64,000 bases of DNA. Source: Gehongia tenuis (GTDB taxonomy: Bacteria; Bacillota; Clostridia; Christensenellales; NSJ-53). The position numbers and the translations under genes are program-made. Below the pieces are notes generated by a model that saw only the letters and a program-made list of their open reading frames with translations, had not been told where the DNA came from and ran no database searches. The stretch spans positions 33,136 to 97,135 of the forward strand of contig NZ_JACRSR010000005.1 of assembly GCF_014384795.1 (NCBI RefSeq), in the 5' to 3' direction. The stretch's first letter is position 1. The number at the start of each line of letters is the position of its first letter. Shown here one piece after another: positions 24,246 through 32,305 of the stretch.

Positions 24246-24272
24246 AAAATATCACCTCCTAGGTGATATTTT
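24246..24272 (-). promoter_or_regulatory. Hairpin sequestering the spoIIQ ribosome binding site
   Basis: On the minus strand AAAATATCACCT, then AGG, then AGGTGATATTTT: a perfect 12-bp stem with a 3-base loop, ending 2 bases before the ATG. The Shine-Dalgarno AGGAGGTGAT occupies the loop and the 3' arm. If folded, the ribosome site is masked. Confidence 0.75.
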
Positions 24273-24304
24273 GACCGTTTGCTTTTATTTCATACTTGAG
24301 CCCA

Positions 24305-25351
24305 TCAATTTAGCTGGCTGATCTCCGCTCCCCCGTAATAATGGGTTAAAATGGCCCTATAATCCTGGCCGTTCTGCGCCATGCTGTTGGCACCCGTCTG
24401 GCTCATGCCCACGCCGTGGCCGTAACCAATACAATGAATCTTTACCGCTCCATCGGTAAAGCTCAGATCAAACTGGGCCGAGGGCAAATCAAACACCGTG
24501 CGAAAATCCGTCCCCTTCACCGCAACGCCGCCCACCTCGATGGTATCCACCCGGCCGCCTTCCGTGTAAGACAGAATCTTCACCTGGCTCGATAGTTTTC
24601 CAGCGCTGAGCTTGGCTTTGCCGTAGCTTTTCTTGAAGGTGCTGATAAATTTCTCGTTGGTGAAGGTGAGTGTCCGGTCGTAGTTTTGAGATTTTTCTTC
24701 GCCGGTGCTGGACACGCTTTTGAGATAGGGATAGGATGCGCCGAAGACCGCCTGGGCATCCTCCGTCTTTCCGCCACTCACGGCGTGATAGAAGACCTGG
24801 ATGGGCCTGCCATCGTAGGTCAGAATCTGTCCCTCCGTGGAAAAAACTGCCTCGTGAATCTTGGCAGCGTAGGTTTCATAGGCTCCGCCCCAATCCTTTT
24901 TGAGGTTATCCGCCGTCTTATAATCCTGGCAATGGCCAAATTCGGTGCATACGTCCGCGCCAGGATGCTTGACACAGCCATCGCCCCCCTGGGCGGTGGA
25001 TTTCTTGACGGCCAGGGTTCTCGCCGCCACAGCTTGGGCTTTGAGGGCTTCCAGTTCATAGGAAGCGGGCATCTCTGCCGATACCACGCCGCACACATAA
25101 TCGTCGAGCCCCATCTCCACAATCGAACCACTGTTGTGATCATAAACCTTGATCGTTTCCGGCACAGCACCTTGAGCTTTCATAGGCGCTGCGCTGTTCT
25201 CCACCTGAATGCCCGGTGTGACGCTGGGTTTGTCCACGCTCTGGCCTGCCCCGAGAAGCATGGGAAAACCCACCAAAAGCATAAGAAGGCCTGCCGCGCC
25301 TCCCACGGTCCAAGCCATTCTCTTTTTCTGCCTGCGACGCCGTCTCGTCAT
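24305..25351 (-). CDS. spoIID: Stage II sporulation protein D (SpoIID)
   Basis: About 348 residues, start taken at MTRRRRRQKK (25351); an ATG 5 codons upstream is possible. A basic N-terminus and one anchor helix (residues about 14-36) are followed by the SpoIID/LytB domain: conserved DYVCGVVSAEMPASYELEALKAQ with the catalytic Glu of AEMP, and KHPGADVCTEFGHC with Cys residues that may bind a structural zinc as in Clostridia. The C-terminus has the conserved GYGHGVGMSQTGA. SpoIID is a lytic transglycosylase that degrades septal peptidoglycan during engulfment, working with SpoIIM and SpoIIP. Between murA and the spoIIQ-type gene, all minus strand. Confidence 0.95.
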   Translation of the reverse strand: MTRRRRRQKKRMAWTVGGAAGLLMLLVGFPMLLGAGQSVDKPSVTPGIQVENSAAPMKAQGAVPETIKVYDHNSGSIVEMGLDDYVCGVVSAEMPASYELEALKAQAVAARTLAVKKSTAQGGDGCVKHPGADVCTEFGHCQDYKTADNLKKDWGGAYETYAAKIHEAVFSTEGQILTYDGRPIQVFYHAVSGGKTEDAQAVFGASYPYLKSVSSTGEEKSQNYDRTLTFTNEKFISTFKKSYGKAKLSAGKLSSQVKILSYTEGGRVDTIEVGGVAVKGTDFRTVFDLPSAQFDLSFTDGAVKIHCIGYGHGVGMSQTGANSMAQNGQDYRAILTHYYGGAEISQLN

Positions 25352-25405
25352 TTTCGCACATCCCATCCCAGTCTTTTTATTAGACTATGCGGGAATGGTC
25401 CGGCT

Positions 25406-26659
25406 TCATGCGTCCCGACGCTCAATGGATGCGCCCAGACTGCGCAGTTTCTCCTCCAGCCGGTCGTAGCCCCGGTCGATATGTTCAAGGCCCATGATCT
25501 GGGTAACGCCCTTTGCAGCCAGACCCGCAAGAATGAGGGCTGCACCCGCTCGAAGATCGGGGGCCTCCACCTTCGTCCCCTGAAGCTGGGACACGCCCTT
25601 TACGACGGCGCTCCTGTCATCGATCAGTATATCGGCGCCCATCCGCTTCAGCTCGCCAACATGAAGGAATCGATTCTCAAAGACCGTCTCGGTGATCACG
25701 CTGGTACCATCCCCGAGGCAGCATAGCGCCATCATCTGGGGCTGCATATCCGTGGGAAACCCAGGATACGGCAGGGATTTGATGTCCACCGAATGGATCT
25801 TTGGACTGCCCTTGATTCGAAGGGACTTGGGATATTCGGTGATGGTGGCGCCCGCCTCCCGAAGCTTGGCTAAGACAGGCCTCAGATGGGCGCAGCGAAC
25901 GTTCTGGAGAAGCACATTGCCGCCGGTCATGGCCGCGCCCACCATGAAGGTACCCGCTTCCACTCGATCGGGAATGGGCGTATATTCCACGCCCGAAAGC
26001 TGACGCGCCCCTTCGATGATCAAAAAGTCGCTTCCCAGGCCTTTGATCTTGGCGCCCATGGCCATCAGCATCTCTCCCAGATCCATGATTTCCGGCTCCT
26101 TCGCGGCATTCTCCAGGATGGTGGTGCCTTTGGCCAGGCATGCTGCCATGAGCAGATTTTCCGTGGCGCCCACACTGGGGAAGTCCAGATAGATCCTGGC
26201 GCCGGTGAGCCGGGGTGCCGTGGCGGTTACGTATCCGTTGCCCAGCGTGATCTCCGCACCCAGGGCGCGAAATCCCTTGAGATGCAGATCCACCGGGCGA
26301 ACGCCAATGTTGCATCCCCCGGGCAGCGGCAGCCGGGCTTTGCCAAATCTGGCCAGCAGCGGGCCCATCACCAGGACCGATGCTCGTAGACGCCGCATGG
26401 CTTCATAGGGCGCTTCCTCCGTTACCAGACCTTCACACCGGGCGGTAAGGGTATCATATTTCATATGGGTCTGGCTTCCAAGATGATTCAGTACCTCCAC
26501 CATGGCCTGAACATCGGACAATCGGGGCATCTTATGTATGGTGCAGGTTTCCCCGGTCAGAAGCGTCGCCGCCATGATGGGCAGCACCGCGTTTTTCGCG
26601 GAACTGACGACGACTTTACCTTCCAGGGGCACACTTTTTTCGATCCAAATGGATTGCAT
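25406..26659 (-). CDS. murA: UDP-N-acetylglucosamine 1-carboxyvinyltransferase (MurA)
   Basis: A 417-residue enzyme, start at 26659 after AAAGGA; the frame upstream lacks a ribosome site. It transfers enolpyruvate from PEP to UDP-GlcNAc, the first committed step of peptidoglycan synthesis. Substrate-binding Lys22-Asn23 (SSAKNAVLP) and the catalytic Cys116 in LPGGCNIGVRPVDLHL are present, so fosfomycin sensitivity is expected. Length is normal. Placed just before spoIID, as in Bacillus, where this order is conserved. Confidence 0.96.
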   Translation of the reverse strand: MQSIWIEKSVPLEGKVVVSSAKNAVLPIMAATLLTGETCTIHKMPRLSDVQAMVEVLNHLGSQTHMKYDTLTARCEGLVTEEAPYEAMRRLRASVLVMGPLLARFGKARLPLPGGCNIGVRPVDLHLKGFRALGAEITLGNGYVTATAPRLTGARIYLDFPSVGATENLLMAACLAKGTTILENAAKEPEIMDLGEMLMAMGAKIKGLGSDFLIIEGARQLSGVEYTPIPDRVEAGTFMVGAAMTGGNVLLQNVRCAHLRPVLAKLREAGATITEYPKSLRIKGSPKIHSVDIKSLPYPGFPTDMQPQMMALCCLGDGTSVITETVFENRFLHVGELKRMGADILIDDRSAVVKGVSQLQGTKVEAPDLRAGAALILAGLAAKGVTQIMGLEHIDRGYDRLEEKLRSLGASIERRDA

Positions 26660-26820
26660 CCGCGCTGATCCTTTCCATAAAAAATACCAAGTTTTTGAGG
26701 TTCTCAAGGTTCTTGGTTCAAAAACATCTTCCCCGAAAGCGATCCTCCATATACGCGAAAAAGGTTCCTTGATTCGTCATTTATTGGCTGGAAATCTTCC
26801 ATATATTAAAATTGTCCAAA
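26660..26820. other. Upstream region of murA
   Basis: 161 bases with no gene and no convincing promoter for murA by eye. The next features to the right are the small-RNA promoter and transcript. Confidence 0.4.
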
Positions 26821-26850
26821 TTCACAAAAAGTTCATTTTTTGGCTATAAT
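26821..26850 (+). promoter_or_regulatory. Promoter of the candidate small RNA
   Basis: TTCACA (26821-26826), 18-base spacer, TATAAT (26845-26850). Confidence 0.6.
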
Positions 26851-26856
26851 GAGTTC

Positions 26857-26970
26857 AAATTGTCCCCTTATTCTATACATCGTAAGGATTCAATTGATTT
26901 GAATCCCCTGCAACCTCCCTTTCATATACTCTTACAGCCGGATGAATCATTATCATCCGGTCCTTTTTTT
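26857..26970 (+). ncRNA. Candidate small RNA with C-rich single-stranded motif
   Basis: A stretch of about 114 bases bounded by a promoter and an intrinsic terminator, with no credible reading frame and no plus-strand gene upstream for 3.4 kb. Two hairpins: GGATTCAA-TTGAT-TTGAATCC (26886-26906, perfect 8 bp) and the terminator. Between them lies an unpaired pyrimidine-rich segment including CCTCCC (26914-26919), which could pair with GGAGG ribosome sites, as seen in CU-rich regulatory RNAs of Bacillota. Targets and existence are inferred. Confidence 0.5.
26938..26970 (+). terminator. Intrinsic terminator of the candidate small RNA
   Basis: Perfect 8-bp stem CCGGATGA / TCATCCGG with a 7-base loop, TCC and seven T. 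No plus-strand gene ends before it. Confidence 0.85.
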
Positions 26971-27043
26971 GTCCTCAAGAAAAAGTTTTCTTAGCTTTTT
27001 TGAAATTTTTTGTTTTTTTGTCCCATTTGTGCCTTTTGTTTGA

Positions 27044-27072
27044 TTGCGTCCATAGAAAACCCGTGCTAGACT
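27044..27072 (+). promoter_or_regulatory. Possible promoter of the MFS gene
   Basis: TTGCGT (27044-27049), 17-base spacer, TAGACT (27067-27072). Imperfect, but placed 30 bases before AAAAGGAGG and the ATG. Confidence 0.4.
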
Positions 27073-27102
27073 GGGTAACGTATGTGAAAAGGAGGCCATT
27101 TC

Positions 27103-28281
27103 ATGTCGCCCTATAAGAAAGCCATACCCATTTTTGTAGGCATGACCTTTCTGTATTTTATCTCCATGTATGCCTACGTGCCCATTTTGTCACCCTATGC
27201 CCAGAACTTGGGCGCAACCCTGTCCATGATCGGCGTTATCACCGGCGCTTATGGTCTGATTCAGGTGTTCCTGCGGATTCCTCTTGGCATCGCGTCGGAC
27301 AAGATGCGCCGGCGCAAAGTCTTCGTGATGGCCGGCATGGCCATGAATATCGTGGCGGCTCTGGTGATGCTCTTTGCGGACAGTCCCGTTTGGGTCCTGC
27401 TTTGCCGCATGTGCTCCGGAGCGGCGGCCGTCGCCTGGGTCCATATCTCGGTGCTGTTCACCAGCTACTTCCCGGCCCATAAATCGGCCCAGGCCATCAG
27501 CATTCTAAACGCCATCAGCTACAGCGGCAACATGTGCGGGACGCTCTTAGGCGGCGCCATCGGCAACAGCTTCGGCGTACAGGCGGCGTTTATCACGTCC
27601 ATCATCGCCGGCGCCGTCTCGCTCGTAATTTCCTTCTTCATCAAGGAAAACCGGCCGCCGGTAGCGCAGGAGCCCATCACCGTCAAAAAGCTGCTCCTCA
27701 TGGGAAAGGAGAAGAACCTTCTTATCGTATCCATCCTTGCGGTGCTCATTCAGCTTATCGCCTTTGGCACCACCTTCGGCTTTGTGCCCATCCAGGCGGA
27801 CGCTCTCGGAGCCACCTCCATGCAGCAGAGCATCCTCACGGCCATGGCATCCCTGTCCGCGTTCTGTTCTTCCTTCCTGGTGGGGATCGTGTTCACCAAA
27901 TATATTGGAAAATATCTGACCATCATCATCGGCTTTGTGCTGGCGTTCATTACCACCGCGGCCTTCCCCTATATGACCAGCATTATGGGACTTTATGTGG
28001 TCCAGTTCATCGGCGGTTTTGCAAAGGGTATGATTTTCCCCACGCTCATGTCCTTGTCCATCGAATCAGTGGCACCGGAAAAGCGCAGTACCGCCATGGG
28101 CTTCTTCCAGGCCATCTATGGCGTGGGGATGTTCCTGGGCCCCACGCTGACCGGCTTCATCTCCGATCTCATCGGTATGACCGGCGGTTTCTGGGTGATC
28201 GGTTCCATGGGTATTATCGGCGCCATCATCACCGCCTTCTATGCCCGCATGAACAAGAATCAGCCTGCATTGAACCCATAA
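27103..28281 (+). CDS. Major facilitator superfamily transporter
   Basis: A 392-residue protein with 12 hydrophobic helices. The MFS motif A between helices 2 and 3 is recognisable as LGIASDKMRRRKVF, and a related GFISDLIGMTG loop follows helix 10-11. AAAAGGAGG precedes the ATG by 7 bases. Drug/sugar efflux types both fit; no specific transporter subfamily could be recognised. It is a single-gene unit ended by a terminator shared with the convergent esterase. Confidence 0.9.
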   Translation: MSPYKKAIPIFVGMTFLYFISMYAYVPILSPYAQNLGATLSMIGVITGAYGLIQVFLRIPLGIASDKMRRRKVFVMAGMAMNIVAALVMLFADSPVWVLLCRMCSGAAAVAWVHISVLFTSYFPAHKSAQAISILNAISYSGNMCGTLLGGAIGNSFGVQAAFITSIIAGAVSLVISFFIKENRPPVAQEPITVKKLLLMGKEKNLLIVSILAVLIQLIAFGTTFGFVPIQADALGATSMQQSILTAMASLSAFCSSFLVGIVFTKYIGKYLTIIIGFVLAFITTAAFPYMTSIMGLYVVQFIGGFAKGMIFPTLMSLSIESVAPEKRSTAMGFFQAIYGVGMFLGPTLTGFISDLIGMTGGFWVIGSMGIIGAIITAFYARMNKNQPALNP

Positions 28282-28292
28282 TTCGAAAAAAG

Positions 28293-28320
28293 AAGCTCCC
28301 CCAAGCGGGGGAGCTTTTCT
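28293..28320 (+). terminator. Terminator after the MFS gene
   Basis: Perfect 10-bp stem AAGCTCCCCC / GGGGGAGCTT with AAGC loop and T-rich tail. The convergent esterase gene ends at its edge. Confidence 0.85.
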
Positions 28321-29029
28321 ATACGCAGCCGCAGTCTCGCAGGAATTTCACAGCTTCCCTGGACCAGGCCGCCGCTTCGTAACCTCTGGCCAGTCCCAGC
28401 CCGTGCCGTCCCGCATCATACAGATCCATGCGATGGAATACGCCGCAGCGCTCCAGCGCCCCATCCAGCATGAAGGCATGTTCCACCGGAACGGAGGCAT
28501 CCTCCCGGGTATGCCAGAAATAGGTGGGCGGAAAATCAGCCGTCATGTGGCGTTCCAAACTGAGCTTCTCCATGAGCACCGGATCGCCTGCCGTCAGGTT
28601 CGCCACACATCGGACATGGGCATGTTCCACAAAACTGACCACAGGATAACCCAGCACCAGGGCGTCCGGACCAATCCCCGGCGTCCATTCTTCATGATAT
28701 AGGGCGGTGGATGCGGCAAGATGGGCGCCGGCGCTGAAGCCTGCCACCACGACCTTGTCATAATCCTTTTTGACCCGGCAAAGCGCCCGCATGAGATCCA
28801 TCTGAGGTGCAGGATAATGCCAGGGCGCCACGCGGTAATGGAGCACAAAGGCAGGGTAGCCCTCGCTTTGAAAAAAACGCGCCACCGGCTCTCCCTCGTG
28901 AGGCGCCAGCATGGCGTAAGCGCCGCCAGGGCAGACGATGACCGCCGTCCCGCCTCCAGCGGGATAGAAATCCAAGTCGGGCCCCCACTGGCTCTGCAGG
29001 CCCTCCAGTTTCCTCTCCTGTGATTTCAT
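28319..29029 (-). CDS. Alpha/beta hydrolase (acetyl esterase-like)
   Basis: A 236-residue alpha/beta hydrolase. The oxyanion region CPGGAYAMLAPHEGEPVA, the nucleophile elbow GFSAG, the acid in HTREDASVP and the His in DAGRHGLGLA complete a Ser-Asp-His triad. Best resemblance is to the BD-FAE/acetyl-xylan esterase type that removes acetyl groups from plant oligosaccharides. Start chosen at 29029 for its GAGGAG; an ATG at 29041 overlaps the stop of the HAD gene (ATGA). Two-gene operon with that phosphatase. Confidence 0.85.
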   Translation of the reverse strand: MKSQERKLEGLQSQWGPDLDFYPAGGGTAVIVCPGGAYAMLAPHEGEPVARFFQSEGYPAFVLHYRVAPWHYPAPQMDLMRALCRVKKDYDKVVVAGFSAGAHLAASTALYHEEWTPGIGPDALVLGYPVVSFVEHAHVRCVANLTAGDPVLMEKLSLERHMTADFPPTYFWHTREDASVPVEHAFMLDGALERCGVFHRMDLYDAGRHGLGLARGYEAAAWSREAVKFLRDCGCV

Positions 29030-29037
29030 AGCACTCC

Positions 29038-29838
29038 TCATAGATAGGGCACCATACCGCCCAGATTTTCAAAGACAAGCTCCGGCTGAATCTCCGAACG
29101 CTCCAGATCCTCGGCCTTGGTCTCTCCGCTCAGCACCAAAACGGCGAGAAGCCCATGATCCACACCGGTTCGGATATCGGTGTACAGCCGGTCCCCCACC
29201 ATGGCCATCTGTCCGCTTTCAAGGCCGGTCCGAGCTTTGAGACAATCCACAATTTCCTCATAGGGTTTGCCCACGATCCTATCCGGTTTTCGGCCGGTGG
29301 AGGCCTCGATGAAGGCCAGAATGGCCCCGATATCGGGGATAAAACCCGTCTCCGTGGGACAATTGAAGTCAGGATGGGTTGCCACAAAGGGCAGTCCTGC
29401 CCTCACGTAATCACAGACTTTGCACATCTTGTCATAGTCCAGGGTGGTATCAAAGCCGATCACGCATAGATCGGGAGCATCTTCGCTCAAAACGACGCCC
29501 ATGGCTTCCATCTCCTTACGGAGATTTTCATTGCCCAGCAAAAATACCCTTTTCCCCGGATAGGTCTTTAAAACATACTCAGCAGCAACCTGTCCGGAGG
29601 TCAGAATCTCATTTTTACCGATCGTGACTCCCATGCCGGCAAGCTTATTCACGTACTGCCAGGAGCCTTTGGATGAATTGTTCGTGAGGAAGATAACCCG
29701 TCGTCCCGTGGCCTTAACCTTCCTGATAAAAGCCATTGAACCCTCCAGGATTCGGCCCCCTAAATAGAAGGTGCCATCCATATCCAAAGCAAAGCATTCA
29801 ATGCCTTGTAACCGCTTTCTGATATCCTCATTTTTCAT
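29038..29838 (-). CDS. HAD-IIA family phosphatase, NagD-like
   Basis: A 266-residue HAD hydrolase: nucleophile Asp in LDMDGTFYLGG (DMDGT at 19-23), motif II IFLTNNSS, and MVGDRLYTDIRTG for motif IV with the two acidic residues; the capping domain lies between. NagD-like enzymes dephosphorylate nucleotides or sugar phosphates; some act on glycolaldehyde- or p-nitrophenyl-phosphate. Substrate not determined. First gene of a two-gene operon with the esterase. Confidence 0.92.
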   Translation of the reverse strand: MKNEDIRKRLQGIECFALDMDGTFYLGGRILEGSMAFIRKVKATGRRVIFLTNNSSKGSWQYVNKLAGMGVTIGKNEILTSGQVAAEYVLKTYPGKRVFLLGNENLRKEMEAMGVVLSEDAPDLCVIGFDTTLDYDKMCKVCDYVRAGLPFVATHPDFNCPTETGFIPDIGAILAFIEASTGRKPDRIVGKPYEEIVDCLKARTGLESGQMAMVGDRLYTDIRTGVDHGLLAVLVLSGETKAEDLERSEIQPELVFENLGGMVPYL

Positions 29839-29982
29839 CGGTCATGCCCCCTATTCATGGAATATCATACCATGGATGATTCCCCTTGAAAAGAAAGGAA
29901 GAAGCAAATTTTTGTAAAGTAAACGGTTTATGAATGAAAAGATGAAATTTCCCTCTTTTTTTCATGAAAGACAAATATCCCA

Positions 29983-30011
29983 TTGAAAAATGGACGGGGG
30001 TCTAGTATAAT
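29983..30011 (+). promoter_or_regulatory. SigA-type promoter of the Gfo/Idh gene
   Basis: TTGAAA (29983-29988), 17-base spacer, TATAAT (30006-30011). About 55 bases upstream lies TAAAC-G-GTTTA (29919-29929), similar to the AAACGTTT element of other promoters here. Confidence 0.78.
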
Positions 30012-30050
30012 ATTATAGGAATTTCAAAAATTTAAGGAGGACTGTCTGCT

Positions 30051-31139
30051 ATGGAAAAAGTTCGTGTAGGACTCGTTGGTGTCGGCGGTATTGCGAACGG
30101 CAAACATATGCCCGCTTTGTCCAAGCTGCCCAATGTGGAAATCGTGGCTTTCTGCGATCTGATTGAAGAGCGTGCTCAGAAGGGTGCCAAGGAATATGGT
30201 GCCCCCGGTGCTGAGGTTTATACCGACTACCGGAAAATGCTGGAGCGCAAGGACATCGACGTTGTTCATGTTCTGACCCCCAACTGCTCCCATGCCGAGA
30301 TCTCCATCGCTGCGATGGAAGCTGGCAAGGACGTTATGTGCGAAAAGCCCATGGCGATCAACTATGAGCAGGCTTGCCAGATGCTGGAGGCCAAGAAGCG
30401 CACCGGCCGCAAGCTGACCATTGGTTATCAGAACCGTTTCCGTCAGGATTCCCTGTACATGAAGACCCTGTGCGAGAACAATGAGCTCGGCGATATCTAC
30501 TATGCCCGCGCTCATGCCGTTCGTCGTCGCGGTGTGCCCACCTGGGGCGTGTTCATCGACGAAGAGAAGCAGGGCGGCGGTCCCCTCATCGATATCGGAA
30601 CCCATGCTCTGGACCTGTCCATGTGGATGATGGACAACTACGAGCCTGAACTGGTCGTGGGTAGTGTCTACCACAAGCTGAGCAGCCGCAAGAATGCTGC
30701 GAACAAGTTCGGCAGCTGGGATCCCGCGAAGTTCACCGTGGAAGATTCCGCTTTTGGTTTCATCAAGTTCAAGAACGGTGCCACCGTTAACCTGGAGGCT
30801 TCCTGGGCTCTCAATGCGATGAACATCGGCGAAGCTATGACCACCCTGTGCGGCACCGAGGGCGGCGTTCATATGGATGCTGACTATTCCGGTCTGCACA
30901 TCAATGGTGAGGCCCATGGCAAGCTGTACACCAAGGACATCGAGCTCGATATGGGCGGCGTGGCCTTCTATGAGGGCGGCTCCGAGACCAATCCCGCTGT
31001 GCTCGAGGCCCAGGCCTGGTACAGCCATGTGACCAACAACACGCCTTTGACCACCCTGCCCGAGCAGGCTGCGAAGGTTACCCAGGTGCTCGAGGCCATC
31101 TACGAGTCTGCCAAGACCGGCGAGGCCGTGCATCTGTAA
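30051..31139 (+). CDS. Gfo/Idh/MocA family oxidoreductase
   Basis: A 362-residue NAD(P)-dependent sugar oxidoreductase. The Rossmann motif GVGGIANGKHMPAL opens the protein, the conserved EKPMAINYEQA (EKP motif, substrate-facing Lys) sits near residue 100, and GPLIDIGTHALDLSMWMM gives the catalytic D-x-x-x-H segment. Members oxidise or epimerise sugars, inositols and sugar nucleotides. AAGGAGG precedes the ATG; strong promoter and terminator. Codon choice is biased to GCT, CGT and GGT as in SBP2, suggesting high expression. Substrate unknown. Confidence 0.92.
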   Translation: MEKVRVGLVGVGGIANGKHMPALSKLPNVEIVAFCDLIEERAQKGAKEYGAPGAEVYTDYRKMLERKDIDVVHVLTPNCSHAEISIAAMEAGKDVMCEKPMAINYEQACQMLEAKKRTGRKLTIGYQNRFRQDSLYMKTLCENNELGDIYYARAHAVRRRGVPTWGVFIDEEKQGGGPLIDIGTHALDLSMWMMDNYEPELVVGSVYHKLSSRKNAANKFGSWDPAKFTVEDSAFGFIKFKNGATVNLEASWALNAMNIGEAMTTLCGTEGGVHMDADYSGLHINGEAHGKLYTKDIELDMGGVAFYEGGSETNPAVLEAQAWYSHVTNNTPLTTLPEQAAKVTQVLEAIYESAKTGEAVHL

Positions 31140-31156
31140 GCTTAAGCTTAGCAACA

Positions 31157-31192
31157 CAAAAAACGGTGATGCGATCGCATCACCGTTTTTTT
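31157..31192 (+). terminator. Intrinsic terminator after the Gfo/Idh gene
   Basis: Perfect palindrome centred on GATC with stem AACGGTGATGC / GCATCACCGTT and flanking A- and T-runs; it may also end the convergent flippase-like gene. Confidence 0.9.
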
Positions 31193-31200
31193 ATATTCGT

Positions 31201-32268
31201 TCAGTTCTCGTCCGCCATATCCACGGCAGGCTCCGCTTCAGCCGCCGTCTTTTTCTGCCTGCGGTTTCGCAGGAAGGAATCCCCCATCACCACGACGCTG
31301 CCCACCACGATCAAAAGATAGTAGGTGATCGCCCGCCACATGAGCATGGTCACAAAAAGGGACTCCCTTGGAAACTGGAGACTGAATAGATACATGTAGC
31401 CGCTCTCCGCCGCACCGGTACCGCCGGGCAGGGGGAAGAAACACATGACCAGAAAGACCACCAGCGACAGTGTGTAGCTGTCCCACAGCGTGACCTCTGC
31501 CAGCCCCAGACCGCGATAAAGGAAGTAGGGGATACTGTAGTAGAAGAACAGTTCAAACACATTGTACAGCACCACACGGGCCACCAGCTTCTTGTCCTTT
31601 TTACAAAAAGCGATGCCGTCGGTGAAATCGGCGACCACACGGTGCATGCTCTCCTCCGCCTGATCGGCAAAGCGCACGATGCGCACCTTGTGAAGCAACT
31701 TCACAACCCACTGCAAAAGTTTATCCAGCGCTTTGGGATGGCGGGTGAAAAGAATGATTATGAGCGGACTGAAGGCATTGAAGAGAATGCCGAATACCGC
31801 CGCATAGAAGAACACTTTGGACAGATGAAACACTTCCCCGGCGTGGACCGCGAAGCCCACGATGGAAAAGATGGTCAGCAGCGTCTGATAGATGAAAAAC
31901 TTGGTGATCAAAAGGGAACTGGCATGGCCCGGATTGAGCCCTGCTTTGTTCAGGGAATAGATCTGCCAGGGCTGACCGCCGGTGGAAAAGGGCGTCACCG
32001 CACTGTAATATTTACCGATGAGCGCCACCTTGATACCCGACCCTACGAATCGTTCCCTGCCATAGAGTCTTCCCAAAAGACCGATGGATACGCCGTCCAA
32101 AAGTACATAGAGCACCATGAACGCCAAGGATAACAGAATCCATTGCACCTTGAAGGATGGAATGGCTTTGCCAATATCCTTCCATTCCGGATTGGCCCAA
32201 GCGATGTAGAGCAGAAGGCCAATGGTGAATAGAAAGTACAGCAACATCAATATTTTCTTCCGCTTCAT
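31201..32268 (-). CDS. Lysylphosphatidylglycerol synthase TM-region family protein
   Basis: A 356-residue membrane protein, start at 32268 after GGGAGGT; the longer frame has no ribosome site. It has about eight hydrophobic helices and the UPF0104/LPG_synthase_TM signature GGQPWQIYSL near residue 95 (YYSAVTPFSTGGQPWQIYS) and FFPLPGGTGAAESGY near residue 270. This is the flippase half of MprF-type proteins; the aminoacyl transferase half is absent, so it is a stand-alone transporter or of unknown function. Ribosome site overlaps nothing; downstream of the two ABC exporter genes, likely a separate unit. Confidence 0.8.
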   Translation of the reverse strand: MKRKKILMLLYFLFTIGLLLYIAWANPEWKDIGKAIPSFKVQWILLSLAFMVLYVLLDGVSIGLLGRLYGRERFVGSGIKVALIGKYYSAVTPFSTGGQPWQIYSLNKAGLNPGHASSLLITKFFIYQTLLTIFSIVGFAVHAGEVFHLSKVFFYAAVFGILFNAFSPLIIILFTRHPKALDKLLQWVVKLLHKVRIVRFADQAEESMHRVVADFTDGIAFCKKDKKLVARVVLYNVFELFFYYSIPYFLYRGLGLAEVTLWDSYTLSLVVFLVMCFFPLPGGTGAAESGYMYLFSLQFPRESLFVTMLMWRAITYYLLIVVGSVVVMGDSFLRNRRQKKTAAEAEPAVDMADEN

Positions 32269-32305
32269 GATACCTCCCGGGTGCCTCAAAAGGCACCTAT
32301 CTATT

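Noticed and set aside
31171..31178. GCGATCGC, resembling the cyanobacterial HIP1 repeat
   Set aside because: Single copy, centre of a terminator stem; no other copy noticed.
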